Positions 52,500-62,004 are shown, numbered from the stretch's first letter. The stretch is 64,000 nt of DNA from Diplocloster hominis (GCF_032380655.1 NZ_JAWDIY010000023.1:20329-84328); one strand, 5' to 3'. Numbers and translations are program-made. Notes: a model not told the origin generated them from the letters alone.

Positions 52500-53951
52500 A
52501 TGAGTCAAAACGGAACGATGTTACAGCTATTCGAGTGGTATCTGCCTGCCGATGCTTCGCATTACCGCAGGATCGCTGCGGATGCCGCCGCACTTTCGAA
52601 TGCGGGAATTACAGCCGTATGGCTGCCGCCGGCGTACAAAGGAGCGGCCGGCAGATCGGATGTGGGGTACGCGGTATACGATCTCTATGATCTGGGAGAG
52701 TTTGATCAAAAGGGAGGCATTCCCACCAAATACGGAACCAGACAGGAATATCTGGATGCCATTCAAAGCCTTAAGGCGCAGGGCATACAGGTATACGCGG
52801 ATATCGTGCTGAATCACCATATCGGAGCGGACGCGTCTGAGGACGTCAGAGTTCGGGAAGTAAATGAAAAAAACAGAAATGAAATCACTTCGCAGGAGGA
52901 GACGATCCGGGCCTGGACTGTTTTCAATTATCCCGGCCGGGCCGGCAAATATTCGGATTTCACCTGGAATCATAACCATTTTGACGGCATAGACTGGGAT
53001 GAACAGTCCCGCAGAAACCGAATTTTCCAATTTGCCGGTAAGCATTGGGAAGGAGAGGTGGATGCGGAAAATGGCAATTATGATTATCTGATGGGAGCGG
53101 ATGTGGATTTTGAAAATCCAGAGGTACTGCAGGAATTGGACAGATGGGGAAAGTGGTACCTGGATACCACGGGAGTGGACGGCCTGCGGCTGGATGCGGT
53201 GAAGCACATCAATGCGGACTTCTATCAGCACTGGCTGCCCATGCTCCGGGAACATACCGGAAAGGAGCTGTTTGCGGCAGGAGAGTACTGGAGTCCGGAA
53301 GTGGCGCGTCTGGAGCAGTATCTGGGCAGAGTGGACGGGAATATGTCCCTTTTTGATGTCCCGTTGCACTTTCATCTGTACCAGGCAAGTATCCAGGGAG
53401 AGCAGTATGATTTCAGAGGGCTGTTTCCCGGTACGCTGGCAGGGGAAAATCCCTGCCGGGCTGTTACCTTCGTGGATAATCATGACACGCAGCCCGGGCA
53501 GGCACTGCAGTCCTTTGTCCAGGCCTGGTTTAAGCCCATTGCATACGCACTGATTCTTTTAAGGGAGGCGGGGTATCCATGTGTGTTCTATGGTGATTAT
53601 TATGGGATACCTCATGATGGGATAGATGCGGTGGAAGGCCTGTCACGGCTGCTGGAAGCCCGGGCAAAGCTGGCCTATGGTCCACAGCATGATTATATCG
53701 ATGATCCCCGTGTGATAGGCTGGACCAGAGAAGGGGACCAGGAGCATGAGGGGTCCGGAACCGCGGTGCTGCTGTCCAATGGAGCAGGAGGCAGTAAGCG
53801 TATGTATGTGGGGAACAGATTCAAAGGAAAGATTTTCCGGGATTATATGGGAAAATGTGAGGATAAAGTAATGATTCAGGAGGATGGAACCGGGGTTTTC
53901 CATACAGCGGGCCGGTCGGTTTCGGTTTGGTATGAGTGCGCAGCAGAATAG
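52500..53951 (+). CDS. Cytoplasmic alpha-amylase, GH13
   Basis: 483 residues from the ATG at 52500 (GGAGG 5 bp upstream; an upstream in-frame ATG at 52449 has none). No signal peptide. Starts MLQLFEWYLP, typical of cytoplasmic GH13_5 amylases. Conserved regions: DIVLNHH, GLRLDAVKH (nucleophile Asp), AAGEYW (acid Glu) and FVDNHDT (transition-state Asp). It degrades internal glycogen or imported maltodextrins by endo-1,4 cleavage. The end overlaps the start of the next gene. Confidence 0.94.
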   Translation: MSQNGTMLQLFEWYLPADASHYRRIAADAAALSNAGITAVWLPPAYKGAAGRSDVGYAVYDLYDLGEFDQKGGIPTKYGTRQEYLDAIQSLKAQGIQVYADIVLNHHIGADASEDVRVREVNEKNRNEITSQEETIRAWTVFNYPGRAGKYSDFTWNHNHFDGIDWDEQSRRNRIFQFAGKHWEGEVDAENGNYDYLMGADVDFENPEVLQELDRWGKWYLDTTGVDGLRLDAVKHINADFYQHWLPMLREHTGKELFAAGEYWSPEVARLEQYLGRVDGNMSLFDVPLHFHLYQASIQGEQYDFRGLFPGTLAGENPCRAVTFVDNHDTQPGQALQSFVQAWFKPIAYALILLREAGYPCVFYGDYYGIPHDGIDAVEGLSRLLEARAKLAYGPQHDYIDDPRVIGWTREGDQEHEGSGTAVLLSNGAGGSKRMYVGNRFKGKIFRDYMGKCEDKVMIQEDGTGVFHTAGRSVSVWYECAAE

Positions 53952-55032
53952 ATGGAGAAGGAATAGGATTTACAGAGCGGTCGGAGTATTGTTGGCAGTC
54001 TTATATCTGGGAGGAAGCGCTGGATGCGGGCAGAGCGAACGCAGCAGCCAGTTCCAGAAAAAAGAGACTGCCACGAAGAGTCTGGCATCCAACGGGGATC
54101 TGATGATGCGGACCGATTATTCAGATGAGAATAACTGGCTCTCCCTGCCAAAGTACCAGGATAAGCAGGTGGATATCTTCTATGTGTATCCTACGGCCTG
54201 GGGAATGCCGGAGGGAAGCACATCGGTAGTGAGTACTATTGACAATGAAAAAATGCGCCATACCGCGGCGGGGAATTTTGAGACACAGGCCACCGCATTT
54301 CAGCCGGTGGGGAATATTTTTGCCCCCTTTTACCGGCAGCTGGACGCGGGATTCATCCTCAGCAAGTCGCCGCTGATAGAGATGGCCTATATCGGCGTGA
54401 CGCCATATGCGGATATTGCGGATTCCTTTGATTATTATATCAAACATTATAATCATGGCAGGCCATTTATACTGGCGGGCCATTCTCAGGGAAGCATGGT
54501 ATTAAAAGAATTATTGATGGTATATATGAAGGAACATCCGCAGGTACAGGAGCGGATGGTCGCGGCATACCTGCTGGGTTTTTCCGTTACGGAGGAAGAT
54601 ATGCAGAGAAATCCCCATCTGAAATATGCAGAAGGGCCTGATGACACAGGCGTGATTATCTCCTTTAACACAGAAGCGCCGGGCCTGACGGTGGAAAATA
54701 AAACCGTACTGGAAGGGGCGCTGACGATCAATCCCATTACCTGGACCAGATCAGAAACCACAGCCTCCGCTTATTTAAGCAAAGGTTCCAGAATCCGGGA
54801 CGGCGAGGACTACATGGATATCTTCCATTTCGCGGACGCTGCCGTGAATCAGGAACGGGGAACGGTAATGTGTTCCACGGTCGATCCCCAGGAGTTCAGA
54901 AGCGGAAGCTCGGATCTGTTTCCTCTGGGGGTATACCACGCATATGATTACCAGTTTTACTATTATGATATAAGGGAAAATGCCCGGAACCGGGTGGAAC
55001 ATTATTTCCAAAATGCGCAGACGGGAAATTAA
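53932..55032 (+). CDS. DUF3089 family lipoprotein, alpha/beta-hydrolase-like
   Basis: 366 residues from ATG 53932, 20 bp inside the amylase gene; no clear ribosome site, so coupling to amylase translation is likely. N-terminal positive patch, helix and lipobox-like GGSAGC (~35). DUF3089 signature VDIFYVYPTAW and nucleophile elbow AGHSQGS (Ser near 184). A serine hydrolase or esterase on the outer membrane face is inferred; no substrate known. The alternative start at 53884 would give a longer N-terminus lacking a normal signal. Confidence 0.82.
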   Translation: MSAQQNRWRRNRIYRAVGVLLAVLYLGGSAGCGQSERSSQFQKKETATKSLASNGDLMMRTDYSDENNWLSLPKYQDKQVDIFYVYPTAWGMPEGSTSVVSTIDNEKMRHTAAGNFETQATAFQPVGNIFAPFYRQLDAGFILSKSPLIEMAYIGVTPYADIADSFDYYIKHYNHGRPFILAGHSQGSMVLKELLMVYMKEHPQVQERMVAAYLLGFSVTEEDMQRNPHLKYAEGPDDTGVIISFNTEAPGLTVENKTVLEGALTINPITWTRSETTASAYLSKGSRIRDGEDYMDIFHFADAAVNQERGTVMCSTVDPQEFRSGSSDLFPLGVYHAYDYQFYYYDIRENARNRVEHYFQNAQTGN

Positions 55033-55068
55033 CCGGGCGCTGTATGGAAAATGAAAATATAATCAGCC

Positions 55069-55109
55069 AGTGGCACCGATCGGCAGAACCGCATCGGCTG
55101 CCACTTTTT
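55069..55109 (+). terminator. Terminator after the DUF3089 gene
   Basis: AGTGGCA-CCGAT pairs with ATCGGC-TGCCACT, then TTTTT. A second small hairpin ATTTCATGGGAAC...GTTCCTATGAAT follows (55113-55138). Confidence 0.75.
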
Positions 55110-55136
55110 GATTTCATGGGAACCTGTTCCTATGAA

Positions 55137-55946
55137 TCAGCTTTCCAAAGCAGATAATTTCCGGATTATGAAGAATCCAATGAAAAAGAGCAGCGGACAG
55201 AACACCCATTCCAGACCCGAAGGCAATCCCGGAAAGACCAGAATAACAGCGCCGATCACAAACCCGAGTATCACCAGATAAGAGGCCTTCGTATAATGAT
55301 CCAGCACATATTCCAACAGCCTGGTAGTCAAAATGATACCGGCAATTCCGCCGATCCCCAGCGGGAGCAGATAGGGCAGGTGCAGTGTCGTGATCGCATA
55401 CATCGTGTCCTCATACATGCCCAGCATGAGCAGCATATAAGAGACGCTGATACCCGGCAGAACCAGGGCGACTGCAGTGATGATTCCGGCCAGTCCCAGC
55501 ATGAAAAAATGAGTTAAACCGCTGCCGGCACGGCTCCCAAACAAACCGGCCGGCAAAAGGTTCATCAGATAGACCAGCAGGATACCAATAAACGGATAAA
55601 AAACGACGCCGAACGAAAACTTTTTCACATCGGCTTTACGAAATATCATCGGAATACTGCCGGCTACAGCCCCCATAAAAAAATACATGGACGGCAGGTG
55701 GAATGTGTCTACCAGGAAGAGAAGAGGTTTCGCAAAAAGTAACATACCCAGTAGAGCGCCGGCAGTAAAAGTAATAAGAAATAGCAGATTTTGGCGGATA
55801 TCTTTCAAAAAGGAACTTACACTTCGTATCAGGGCATCATAAATTCCAAGAATCATGGCCATAGAACCGCCGCTTACTCCGGGAACCAGCAGGGAACCTC
55901 CAACAATAATGCCTTTCCCAAATACAACTAAATGAGGTTTTTTCAT
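55137..55946 (-). CDS. DUF368 polyprenyl-phosphate transporter (PopT family)
   Basis: 269 residues from the ATG at 55946, preceded by AAGGAG with 6-bp spacing; an ATG 15 bp upstream overlaps that site. About eight helices in two repeats, each with the conserved LVPGVSGG / LVLPGISVS type motif. DUF368 proteins have been shown to recycle undecaprenyl phosphate across the membrane. Acts in cell-wall precursor recycling. Confidence 0.9.
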   Translation of the reverse strand: MKKPHLVVFGKGIIVGGSLLVPGVSGGSMAMILGIYDALIRSVSSFLKDIRQNLLFLITFTAGALLGMLLFAKPLLFLVDTFHLPSMYFFMGAVAGSIPMIFRKADVKKFSFGVVFYPFIGILLVYLMNLLPAGLFGSRAGSGLTHFFMLGLAGIITAVALVLPGISVSYMLLMLGMYEDTMYAITTLHLPYLLPLGIGGIAGIILTTRLLEYVLDHYTKASYLVILGFVIGAVILVFPGLPSGLEWVFCPLLFFIGFFIIRKLSALES

Positions 55947-56118
55947 AAAATACTCCTTCATTTAGGATACCGCCCGATCAAAAGTGAGTACATTGAAAGC
56001 TTTACTATTTTACCATGCTACCACACTAAAACACAAGGGGATATCCTATTTCTTTATAAAAATTTTATATTTACAGGTACTGTTTGCAGATATAGGGCTG
56101 AGGCCAGAGCTGAGGGCC

Positions 56119-56523
56119 GGGAGGAGCGGGACGGGGCGTGGACTTTCAGAACCGGGCGGGGCATCCCGCGGGGGAAAATCGCTTCGGCCGGACCTAAGAT
56201 CGGCTAACTCCGAAGTCGGGAGAACCTCTTATTAGCAGGGCCCGGAACAAACTCGCCAAAGGGCGGCTCGGACAGTGTTCCGGGGGTTCTTTCTGAGAGT
56301 TGGGTATAGCCTGGTAGCCGGAATGCCCACATACTTATACATTAAGCCGGTTGCGGGCATTCCGGCTACCAGGCTATACCCAACTCTCAGAAAGAACCGT
56401 TCCGGGCCCTGCGAGGTTCTCCCACCTTCTGCGTAAGCAGATCTAAGGCCCGGCCTCAAGCGATTTGCCCCCGCGGGATGCCCCGCCCGGTTCTGAAAGT
56501 CCACACCCCGTCCCGCTCCTCCC
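56119..56523 (+). repeat. Family-1 long palindromic element, copy D, interrupted
   Basis: 405 bp; without the 114-bp MITE and its 8-bp duplication it is exactly 283 bp, the same as copies A and C. Arms 56119-56181 and 56461-56523 (63 bp) pair with two or three mismatches. The core begins CTTCGGCCGG and ends GGCCTCAAG. Bulge TTATTA and loop AACTCGCC...CGGCTCGGACAG are intact; the MITE sits in the P4 stem next to the loop. On the right the conserved tail TGCTTTATAAAAGGCC plus T5 follows. It lies upstream of the DUF368 gene. Confidence 0.9.
56285..56398. mobile_element. 114-bp MITE inserted in copy D
   Basis: Perfect 44-bp terminal inverted repeats (56285-56328, 56355-56398) starting GGTTCTTTCTGAGAG, with a 26-bp centre and no coding capacity. 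It is flanked by an exact 8-bp duplication GTTCCGGG (56277-56284, 56399-56406); removing element plus one duplicate restores the family-1 sequence seen in copies C, E and F. So this is a true transposition. An 8-bp duplication and GG-T/C-TCTTT ends are reminiscent of ISL3-type elements, but the helper transposase is not in the window. Confidence 0.9.
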
Positions 56524-57091
56524 TGCTTTATAAAAGGCCTTTTTCCATGTTCTGATAGGTATGAAGGATCTCATTTGTTATATGTGTCCTTCTCTTTTTT
56601 AATTGCAATACCGCTTTGTACATTTGTACTATTATGGTAAAACATTAGTAATAGTACATTATTTGTTCTGCAATAGTACAATATCGATACTATAGTAGCA
56701 GTACATTATTCGTGTTATGATAGAACAATTTTAGAACAATAATTGAACTATAATAGAACTATAATTGCATAATTTTAAAACTGCTATATTACAATTTTAT
56801 AGCTGCTATCCTACAGCATTCGTATGATATTTGTTCAACAACAGCCCTACAAGTTAGCATCCTCAAAATATAATAAAGTATTTTGAAGGATAATAATTAA
56901 GAGAATCTATTCTGCTAAACGTATACTTTCCAATAATTAAAAAACTTATCATTCTCTTTATTTACATTATGTTATAACGCTTTCATTCAGACCGCACTTT
57001 TCGTACATCAATTAAAAAATATAAAACAGATCTCCTGTGAATTTCCCAACACCGCATAAGAGCACAACCGCCTTGAGCCGGTACCAATGCA
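56524..57091. other. AT-rich island between palindromes D and E
   Basis: About 570 bp without an open frame. From ~56630 to 56780 it has repeated words like AATAGTACA, AGTACATTAT and ATAGAAC-A/T-A, in loose tandem. The base composition is far more AT-rich than the flanks. It may hold promoters for the kinase genes at 57.6 kb, but no clear -35/-10 pair stands out. Confidence 0.6.
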
Positions 57092-57462
57092 GGCGGGAAA
57101 AGGGGGCGGAAGGGGAGGCACCGGTCCTCTGCGGGCTAACGCTTCGGGGCGGGCTTCTCGCTATGGATGGGGGCTGGGCTTCTCGCGGGGGCAAATCGCT
57201 TGAGGCCGGGCCTTAGATCGGTTTACGCAGAAGTCGGGAGAACCTCGCAGGGCCCGGAACACTGTCCGAGCCGTCCTTTGGCGAGTTTGTTCCGGACCCT
57301 GCTAATAAGAGGTTCTCCCGCCTTCGGAGTTAGCCGATCTTAGGTCCGGCCGAAGCGATTTGCCCCCGCGAGAAGCCCAGCCCCCATCCATAGCGAGAAG
57401 CCCGCCCCGAAGCGTTAGCCCGCAGAGGACCGGTGCCTCCCCTTCCGCCCCCTTTTCCCGCC
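57092..57462 (-). repeat. Family-1 long palindromic element, copy E, extended arms
   Basis: 371 bp. The 157-nt core is standard and in opposite orientation to copy D, but each arm is 107 bp, 44 bp longer than in A, C and D, and both arms agree almost base for base. The arm includes GGGCTTCTCGC twice, which suggests a duplication copied to both arms. It lies ~140 bp before the truncated kdpD gene. Bulge, loop and internal mismatches match the other copies. Confidence 0.9.
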
Positions 57463-57603
57463 GTCCCCATTGTCCCCATCGTCCCCAGTCCCCATCGTCC
57501 CCAAAGCGCATTCTTAACAACATTTTAGCGAAGAAACCTTGGTATCCCGCTCACATCTATAGTATAATGCTATGAAGATTAAAGTATGAAAGGGGGCTTC
57601 CCG

Positions 57604-58647
57604 GTGGAGATCTGGAAAGACGGCCTGAAAACATTCTTGCTGCTGGCAGCGGCCACATTGCTGAATTATGCGGTAATGCAGCTGACGGACAGTCCGTATA
57701 ATGTGGCAATTATTTATCTGCTGGGGATTATGCTGACAGCCAGGTTTACCAAGGGATATTTTTGGGGGATCGCGGCGGCTATCATCAGTATCGGGTGTAT
57801 TAATTTCTTTTTTACCTATCCGTTTATGGCCTTGAATTTTTTCCTTCAGGGGTATCCCATTGCATTTATAGTAATGTTGTCTGTGGCGCTGCTTACCAGT
57901 ACCATGATGACCAATATCCGCAAACACCAGGAGCTGGTGATCGAGACGGAGAAGGAAAAGACCAGGGCAAACCTGCTGCGTGCGGTTTCCCATGACCTGC
58001 GCACACCTCTGACCAGTATCATTGGTTCCAGCGCCACTCTCCTCGAGAACCGGAGGATGCTGGATGAAGAGGAGCAGAATGAAATGCTGGGGCAGATCCA
58101 TGAGGATGCCAACTGGCTGCTGCACATGGTGGAAAACCTGCTGTCCGTAACCCGGATTCATGATGACCAGGTAAAAGTGACGAAGGTATCAGAACCGGCG
58201 GAAGAGGTGGTGTCGGAGGCTGTGGCGCGGCTGAAAAAGCGGTATCCGCAGGCGCAGATCGATGTGACTGTCCCGGTGGAGTTCCTGATGGTGCCGATGG
58301 ATGCCACACTGATCGAGCAGGTCATCATTAATCTGCTGGAAAATGCGGTGAAATATTCCGGTTCTAAGAAGCCGGTGGGACTGGCAGTGGAGAAGAACGG
58401 GAATACTGCGGTATTTCATGTGCGGGATTATGGTGTCGGCTTGAGCACCACCCAAATGGAAACCCTGTTTGACGGGCTTTCGAATCCCCAGGGGGATTCC
58501 GTGGATAAGACAAAAGGAATGGGGATCGGCCTGTCGATCTGCCAAACGATCATACATGCCCATGGAGGCGGGCTAAATGCTGTCAATCATTCGGAAGGGG
58601 TGGAATTTATCTTTACCCTTCCGCTGGAAGGAGGAACAACTATATGA
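57604..58647 (+). CDS. KdpD-like histidine kinase lacking the N-terminal sensor domains
   Basis: 347 residues from GTG 57604, preceded by AAAGGGGG with 7-bp spacing; ATG 57586 is an alternative. Four DUF4118 helices (~10-105), then HisKA with AVSHDLRTPLTS and HATPase with LLENAVKYSG, YGVGLS and GMGIGLSIC. Full KdpD has ~380 more N-terminal residues (KdpD and USP domains), absent here as in many Clostridia. No kdpFABC genes follow; the neighbour is a P-type cation ATPase. Overlaps the regulator gene by 4 bp. Confidence 0.9.
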   Translation: MEIWKDGLKTFLLLAAATLLNYAVMQLTDSPYNVAIIYLLGIMLTARFTKGYFWGIAAAIISIGCINFFFTYPFMALNFFLQGYPIAFIVMLSVALLTSTMMTNIRKHQELVIETEKEKTRANLLRAVSHDLRTPLTSIIGSSATLLENRRMLDEEEQNEMLGQIHEDANWLLHMVENLLSVTRIHDDQVKVTKVSEPAEEVVSEAVARLKKRYPQAQIDVTVPVEFLMVPMDATLIEQVIINLLENAVKYSGSKKPVGLAVEKNGNTAVFHVRDYGVGLSTTQMETLFDGLSNPQGDSVDKTKGMGIGLSICQTIIHAHGGGLNAVNHSEGVEFIFTLPLEGGTTI

Positions 58648-59357
58648 ACAGGAAAATATCGGCCCTGATCGTAGAGGATGAACAGAATATCTGTAATTTC
58701 ATCACCACTACGCTGTTGGCAAATGAATATAAGGTGCTGAAATGTGCCTCAGGGGAGGAGGCCTTGTCCATGATTCCCTCCTATTGTCCGGAGATCGTTC
58801 TGCTGGATCTGGGGCTGCCGGATATGGATGGAATGGAAATTATCCGGCAGGTGCGGGAGTGGTCGGCGGTACCGATTATCGTGATCTCAGCCAGGACCCA
58901 GGAAAAAGAAAAGGTGCGGGCGCTGGATCTGGGAGCGGATGACTATATCACCAAACCTTTCGGGACATCGGAACTGCTGGCCCGGATCCGTACAGCCATG
59001 CGCCACAGCAGCAGGGCGGGAGGCGGTTTGAGCGGCCCGAACCAGAAGTTTATGGCGAAAGATTTCTGCATCGATTTTGATAAGCGGATAGTCAGCGTGG
59101 GAGGACAGGAGGTGCACCTGACCCAGATCGAATTCAAACTGGTATCCCTGCTGGCTCAGAACGCCGGACGCGTGCTGACCTATGACTCCATCATATCGAA
59201 AATCTGGGGGCCTTATGCGGGCAGCAATAATCAGATCCTCCGGGTAAATATGGCGAATATACGCCGCAAGATCGAGAAAAACCCGGGAGACCCCCAGTAT
59301 ATTTTTACCGAGGTCGGTGTTGGATATCGTATGATAGAAGAGGACGGGGAGTCCTGA
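58644..59357 (+). CDS. KdpE-like response regulator
   Basis: 237 residues: receiver domain with VEDEQNIC, LLDLGLPD and KPF, then an OmpR-type winged helix (~135-232) ending IFTEVGVGYRMIEED, as in KdpE. Partner of the kinase with which it overlaps 4 bp. Its last 53 bp lie antisense over the end of the convergent ATPase gene. Confidence 0.91.
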   Translation: MNRKISALIVEDEQNICNFITTTLLANEYKVLKCASGEEALSMIPSYCPEIVLLDLGLPDMDGMEIIRQVREWSAVPIIVISARTQEKEKVRALDLGADDYITKPFGTSELLARIRTAMRHSSRAGGGLSGPNQKFMAKDFCIDFDKRIVSVGGQEVHLTQIEFKLVSLLAQNAGRVLTYDSIISKIWGPYAGSNNQILRVNMANIRRKIEKNPGDPQYIFTEVGVGYRMIEEDGES

Positions 59358-61953
59358 TGGCCTGCCGGATCACTTTTATAAGCTGGATCAGCAGAGTCGG
59401 AAGGAAAGCCAGCACATAGATCAGGCACAGTTCGGTGATATCAGGCTTACTTACGGAGAATAACCGCTGCAGGCCCGGTATCATCAGAACGGCGTTCAGA
59501 AGCAGAAAGCCTGCGCCGAACGCGGCGATGCTGTATTTGTTGGAGCCAAGGCCAATTTCAAAGATGGATCTTTGATTCCGGCAGTTAAAGCCGTGGAACA
59601 GCCTGGCCAGGGTCAGTGTGGCAAAGGCCATAGTGCTTGCCATAGCGGTGCCGCCCCGGTTCATGCCGATAAAATAGGCGATCATCGTGAAGATACTGAG
59701 CAGCATTCCCTGCCAGAGTACGGCAGTGAGAAAATCTCCGGTTAAAATGCCCTGCTTAGGATTGCGGGGCTTTTGTTTTAACAGCCCCCGCTCTGCGGGC
59801 TCCATACCTATGGCCAGGGCCGGCAGACTGTCGGTCAGCAGGTTGATGAACAACAGATGGACCGGGGCGAACGGTACCGGAAGCGCCATAAGGAAAGTGA
59901 ACAGTACACATAAGATGCCGGCTGTGTTCCCGGATAACAGGAACTGGATGGCATTTTTTATATTCTGGTACACGTTACGGCCGTTGGCCACCGCCTTGAT
60001 GATGGTGGCGAAGCAGTCGTCTGTCAGGATCATGGAGGCGGCGTCTTTGGATACCTCTGTGCCGGTGATGCCCATAGCTACCCCGATGTCCGCTTTTTTT
60101 AAGGCCGGCGCGTCATTGACTCCGTCTCCGGTCATGGCGGTGATATGTCCCCGGCGCTGCCAGGAATCTACGATCCGGATTTTATGCTCGGGGGAAACCC
60201 GGGCGTACACGCTGATGCGCGGCAGCTTTTCATCCAGCTCTTTTTCCGTCAAGCGGTCCAGTTCAGTACCCGTCAATGCCAGATCTCCGGCCGTGTAAAT
60301 GCCCAGCTGCTGCGCGATGGCGGTGGCGGTAACTTTATGGTCTCCGGTGATCATGATGGTACGGATTCCGGCTTCCCTGGCCTGTGCTACCGCATCTATG
60401 GATTCCGGTCTGGGAGGATCGATCATGGAGACCAGCCCCAGAAAGATGAAGTCCGCCTCCTGGTCAAGGGTGAGCCCCCCGGTGTCCGGAAGATAACGTA
60501 AGGCCAGGGCCAGTACCCGGAGCCCCTGCTCGGAAAAATTCTGATTCTGATATAGGATTTCCGCCTTGTCTACAGCCGTTAACGGCCGCGGGCCTTCCTC
60601 CGTCAGGATGCTGACGGCTTTTTCCAACAGGATGTCGGGGGCGCCTTTGGTCAGCAGTACCGGCTGGCTGTCTATGATGTGGGCGGTACTCATGAGCTTC
60701 CGGTCAGAGTCAAAGGGCAGTTCGCCAAACCTGGGATAAGACTTCCGTAATTCTGCCGGATCGGTCTGCAGCTTTATCCCCATATGCAGAAGCGCGATTT
60801 CCGTAGGATCACCGATCTGCTTCCCATCGGCGATGGCGCTGTCATTGGTCAGAAGTGCGGTATATAAGAAATATTTGTGAACCGGGGAAGTAAGATTCAG
60901 TTTATGATAATCCAAAACCTGCCCGCCCAGGTAACAGGACTGTACAGTCATTTTATTCTGGGTCAGAGTACCTGTTTTGTCGGAACAGACAATGGAGACA
61001 CAGCCCAGGCTTTCCACTGCTTTGAGATCTTTGATGATCGCATGTTCCCGGACCATTTTCTGGGTCCCCATAGCCTGTACGATCGTGACAATGGAACTTA
61101 AGGCTTCCGGAATGGCGGCTACGGCCAGTGCTACGGCAAACATCAGGGAGTCCAGTATGGGCATATCCCGGTACAGGCTCATGAGGAAGATGATTCCGCA
61201 CAGAGCCAGAATGGCGAAGGCAAGGCGGCTGCCGAACTGATCCAGGCTTACCTGGAGAGGAGTTTTCTTTTCTTTGGTCTGATTCATGAGGGATGCGATT
61301 TTGCCCAGTTCCGTATCCATACCGGTAGCGGTAACCACAGCCGACCCTCTGCCGTAAGTGACCAGCGAACCGGAGAATACCATATTCTTCTGATCGCCCA
61401 GAGCGACTTCCTGTTGGGAAAGCACCACATCCAGCTTTTCCACCGGTACGGATTCACCGGTCAGGGAGCTTTCATTGACCTGAAGGGAATGACTGTCTAT
61501 GATCCTTGCATCCGCACTGATCAGGTCACCGGCTTCCAGCATCAGGATATCACCAGGAACGATCTGGCTGGCCGGAATCTCGATTTTAGTGCCGTCTCTC
61601 ATGACTTTGGCCGCGGGTGCGGATAAGGCTTTCAGACTGTCCAGGGACTTTTCCGCCTTCATATGCTGTACCGTACCTAGAATGGCGTTCAGAATGATGA
61701 CGGCAAAGATCACCAGGGTACTCTCAAGGTTTCCGGAGATCATGGAGATCACCGCGGCACAGATGAGGATGAGAACCAGAAGATCCTGAAACTGCTTCAG
61801 GAAGATGAGAAAGGGACTGACTTTCTTGGATTCTGTCAGGGTATTGTGTCCATATTCCTCCAGCCTTTTTATTGCCTGCTGGCTGCTCAGGCCATCGGGA
61901 ATGGTATGAAGGGATTCTAACACCTCATGCTGTGACTGATTGAAATATTTCAT
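59305..61953 (-). CDS. P-type cation (Ca2+/Mn2+-type) ATPase
   Basis: 882 residues from the ATG at 61953 (AAAGGAGGAG upstream). P2A ATPase: N-terminal cation-ATPase domain, TGES in the actuator, helix 4 with IPEALSSIVT, phosphorylation motif CSDKTGTLTQNKM (Asp ~321), GDGVNDAPALKKADIG and a C-terminal six-helix block. Similar to Listeria LMCA1-type Ca2+ pumps. Because a yybP-ykoY Mn2+ riboswitch precedes it, Mn2+ efflux is a good alternative or additional role. Its 3' end overlaps kdpE tail-to-tail by 53 bp. Confidence 0.93.
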   Translation of the reverse strand: MKYFNQSQHEVLESLHTIPDGLSSQQAIKRLEEYGHNTLTESKKVSPFLIFLKQFQDLLVLILICAAVISMISGNLESTLVIFAVIILNAILGTVQHMKAEKSLDSLKALSAPAAKVMRDGTKIEIPASQIVPGDILMLEAGDLISADARIIDSHSLQVNESSLTGESVPVEKLDVVLSQQEVALGDQKNMVFSGSLVTYGRGSAVVTATGMDTELGKIASLMNQTKEKKTPLQVSLDQFGSRLAFAILALCGIIFLMSLYRDMPILDSLMFAVALAVAAIPEALSSIVTIVQAMGTQKMVREHAIIKDLKAVESLGCVSIVCSDKTGTLTQNKMTVQSCYLGGQVLDYHKLNLTSPVHKYFLYTALLTNDSAIADGKQIGDPTEIALLHMGIKLQTDPAELRKSYPRFGELPFDSDRKLMSTAHIIDSQPVLLTKGAPDILLEKAVSILTEEGPRPLTAVDKAEILYQNQNFSEQGLRVLALALRYLPDTGGLTLDQEADFIFLGLVSMIDPPRPESIDAVAQAREAGIRTIMITGDHKVTATAIAQQLGIYTAGDLALTGTELDRLTEKELDEKLPRISVYARVSPEHKIRIVDSWQRRGHITAMTGDGVNDAPALKKADIGVAMGITGTEVSKDAASMILTDDCFATIIKAVANGRNVYQNIKNAIQFLLSGNTAGILCVLFTFLMALPVPFAPVHLLFINLLTDSLPALAIGMEPAERGLLKQKPRNPKQGILTGDFLTAVLWQGMLLSIFTMIAYFIGMNRGGTAMASTMAFATLTLARLFHGFNCRNQRSIFEIGLGSNKYSIAAFGAGFLLLNAVLMIPGLQRLFSVSKPDITELCLIYVLAFLPTLLIQLIKVIRQAIRTPRPLLSYDIQHRPR

Positions 61954-62004
61954 AATAAACTCCTCCTTTTGGAAATGCGAACCGTGGAACACATTCCTAT
62001 AGAA

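Noticed and set aside
56119..57462. D and E as inverted ends of a classical composite transposon
   Set aside because: No transposase lies between them, no flanking duplication was found, and the same element occurs singly elsewhere.
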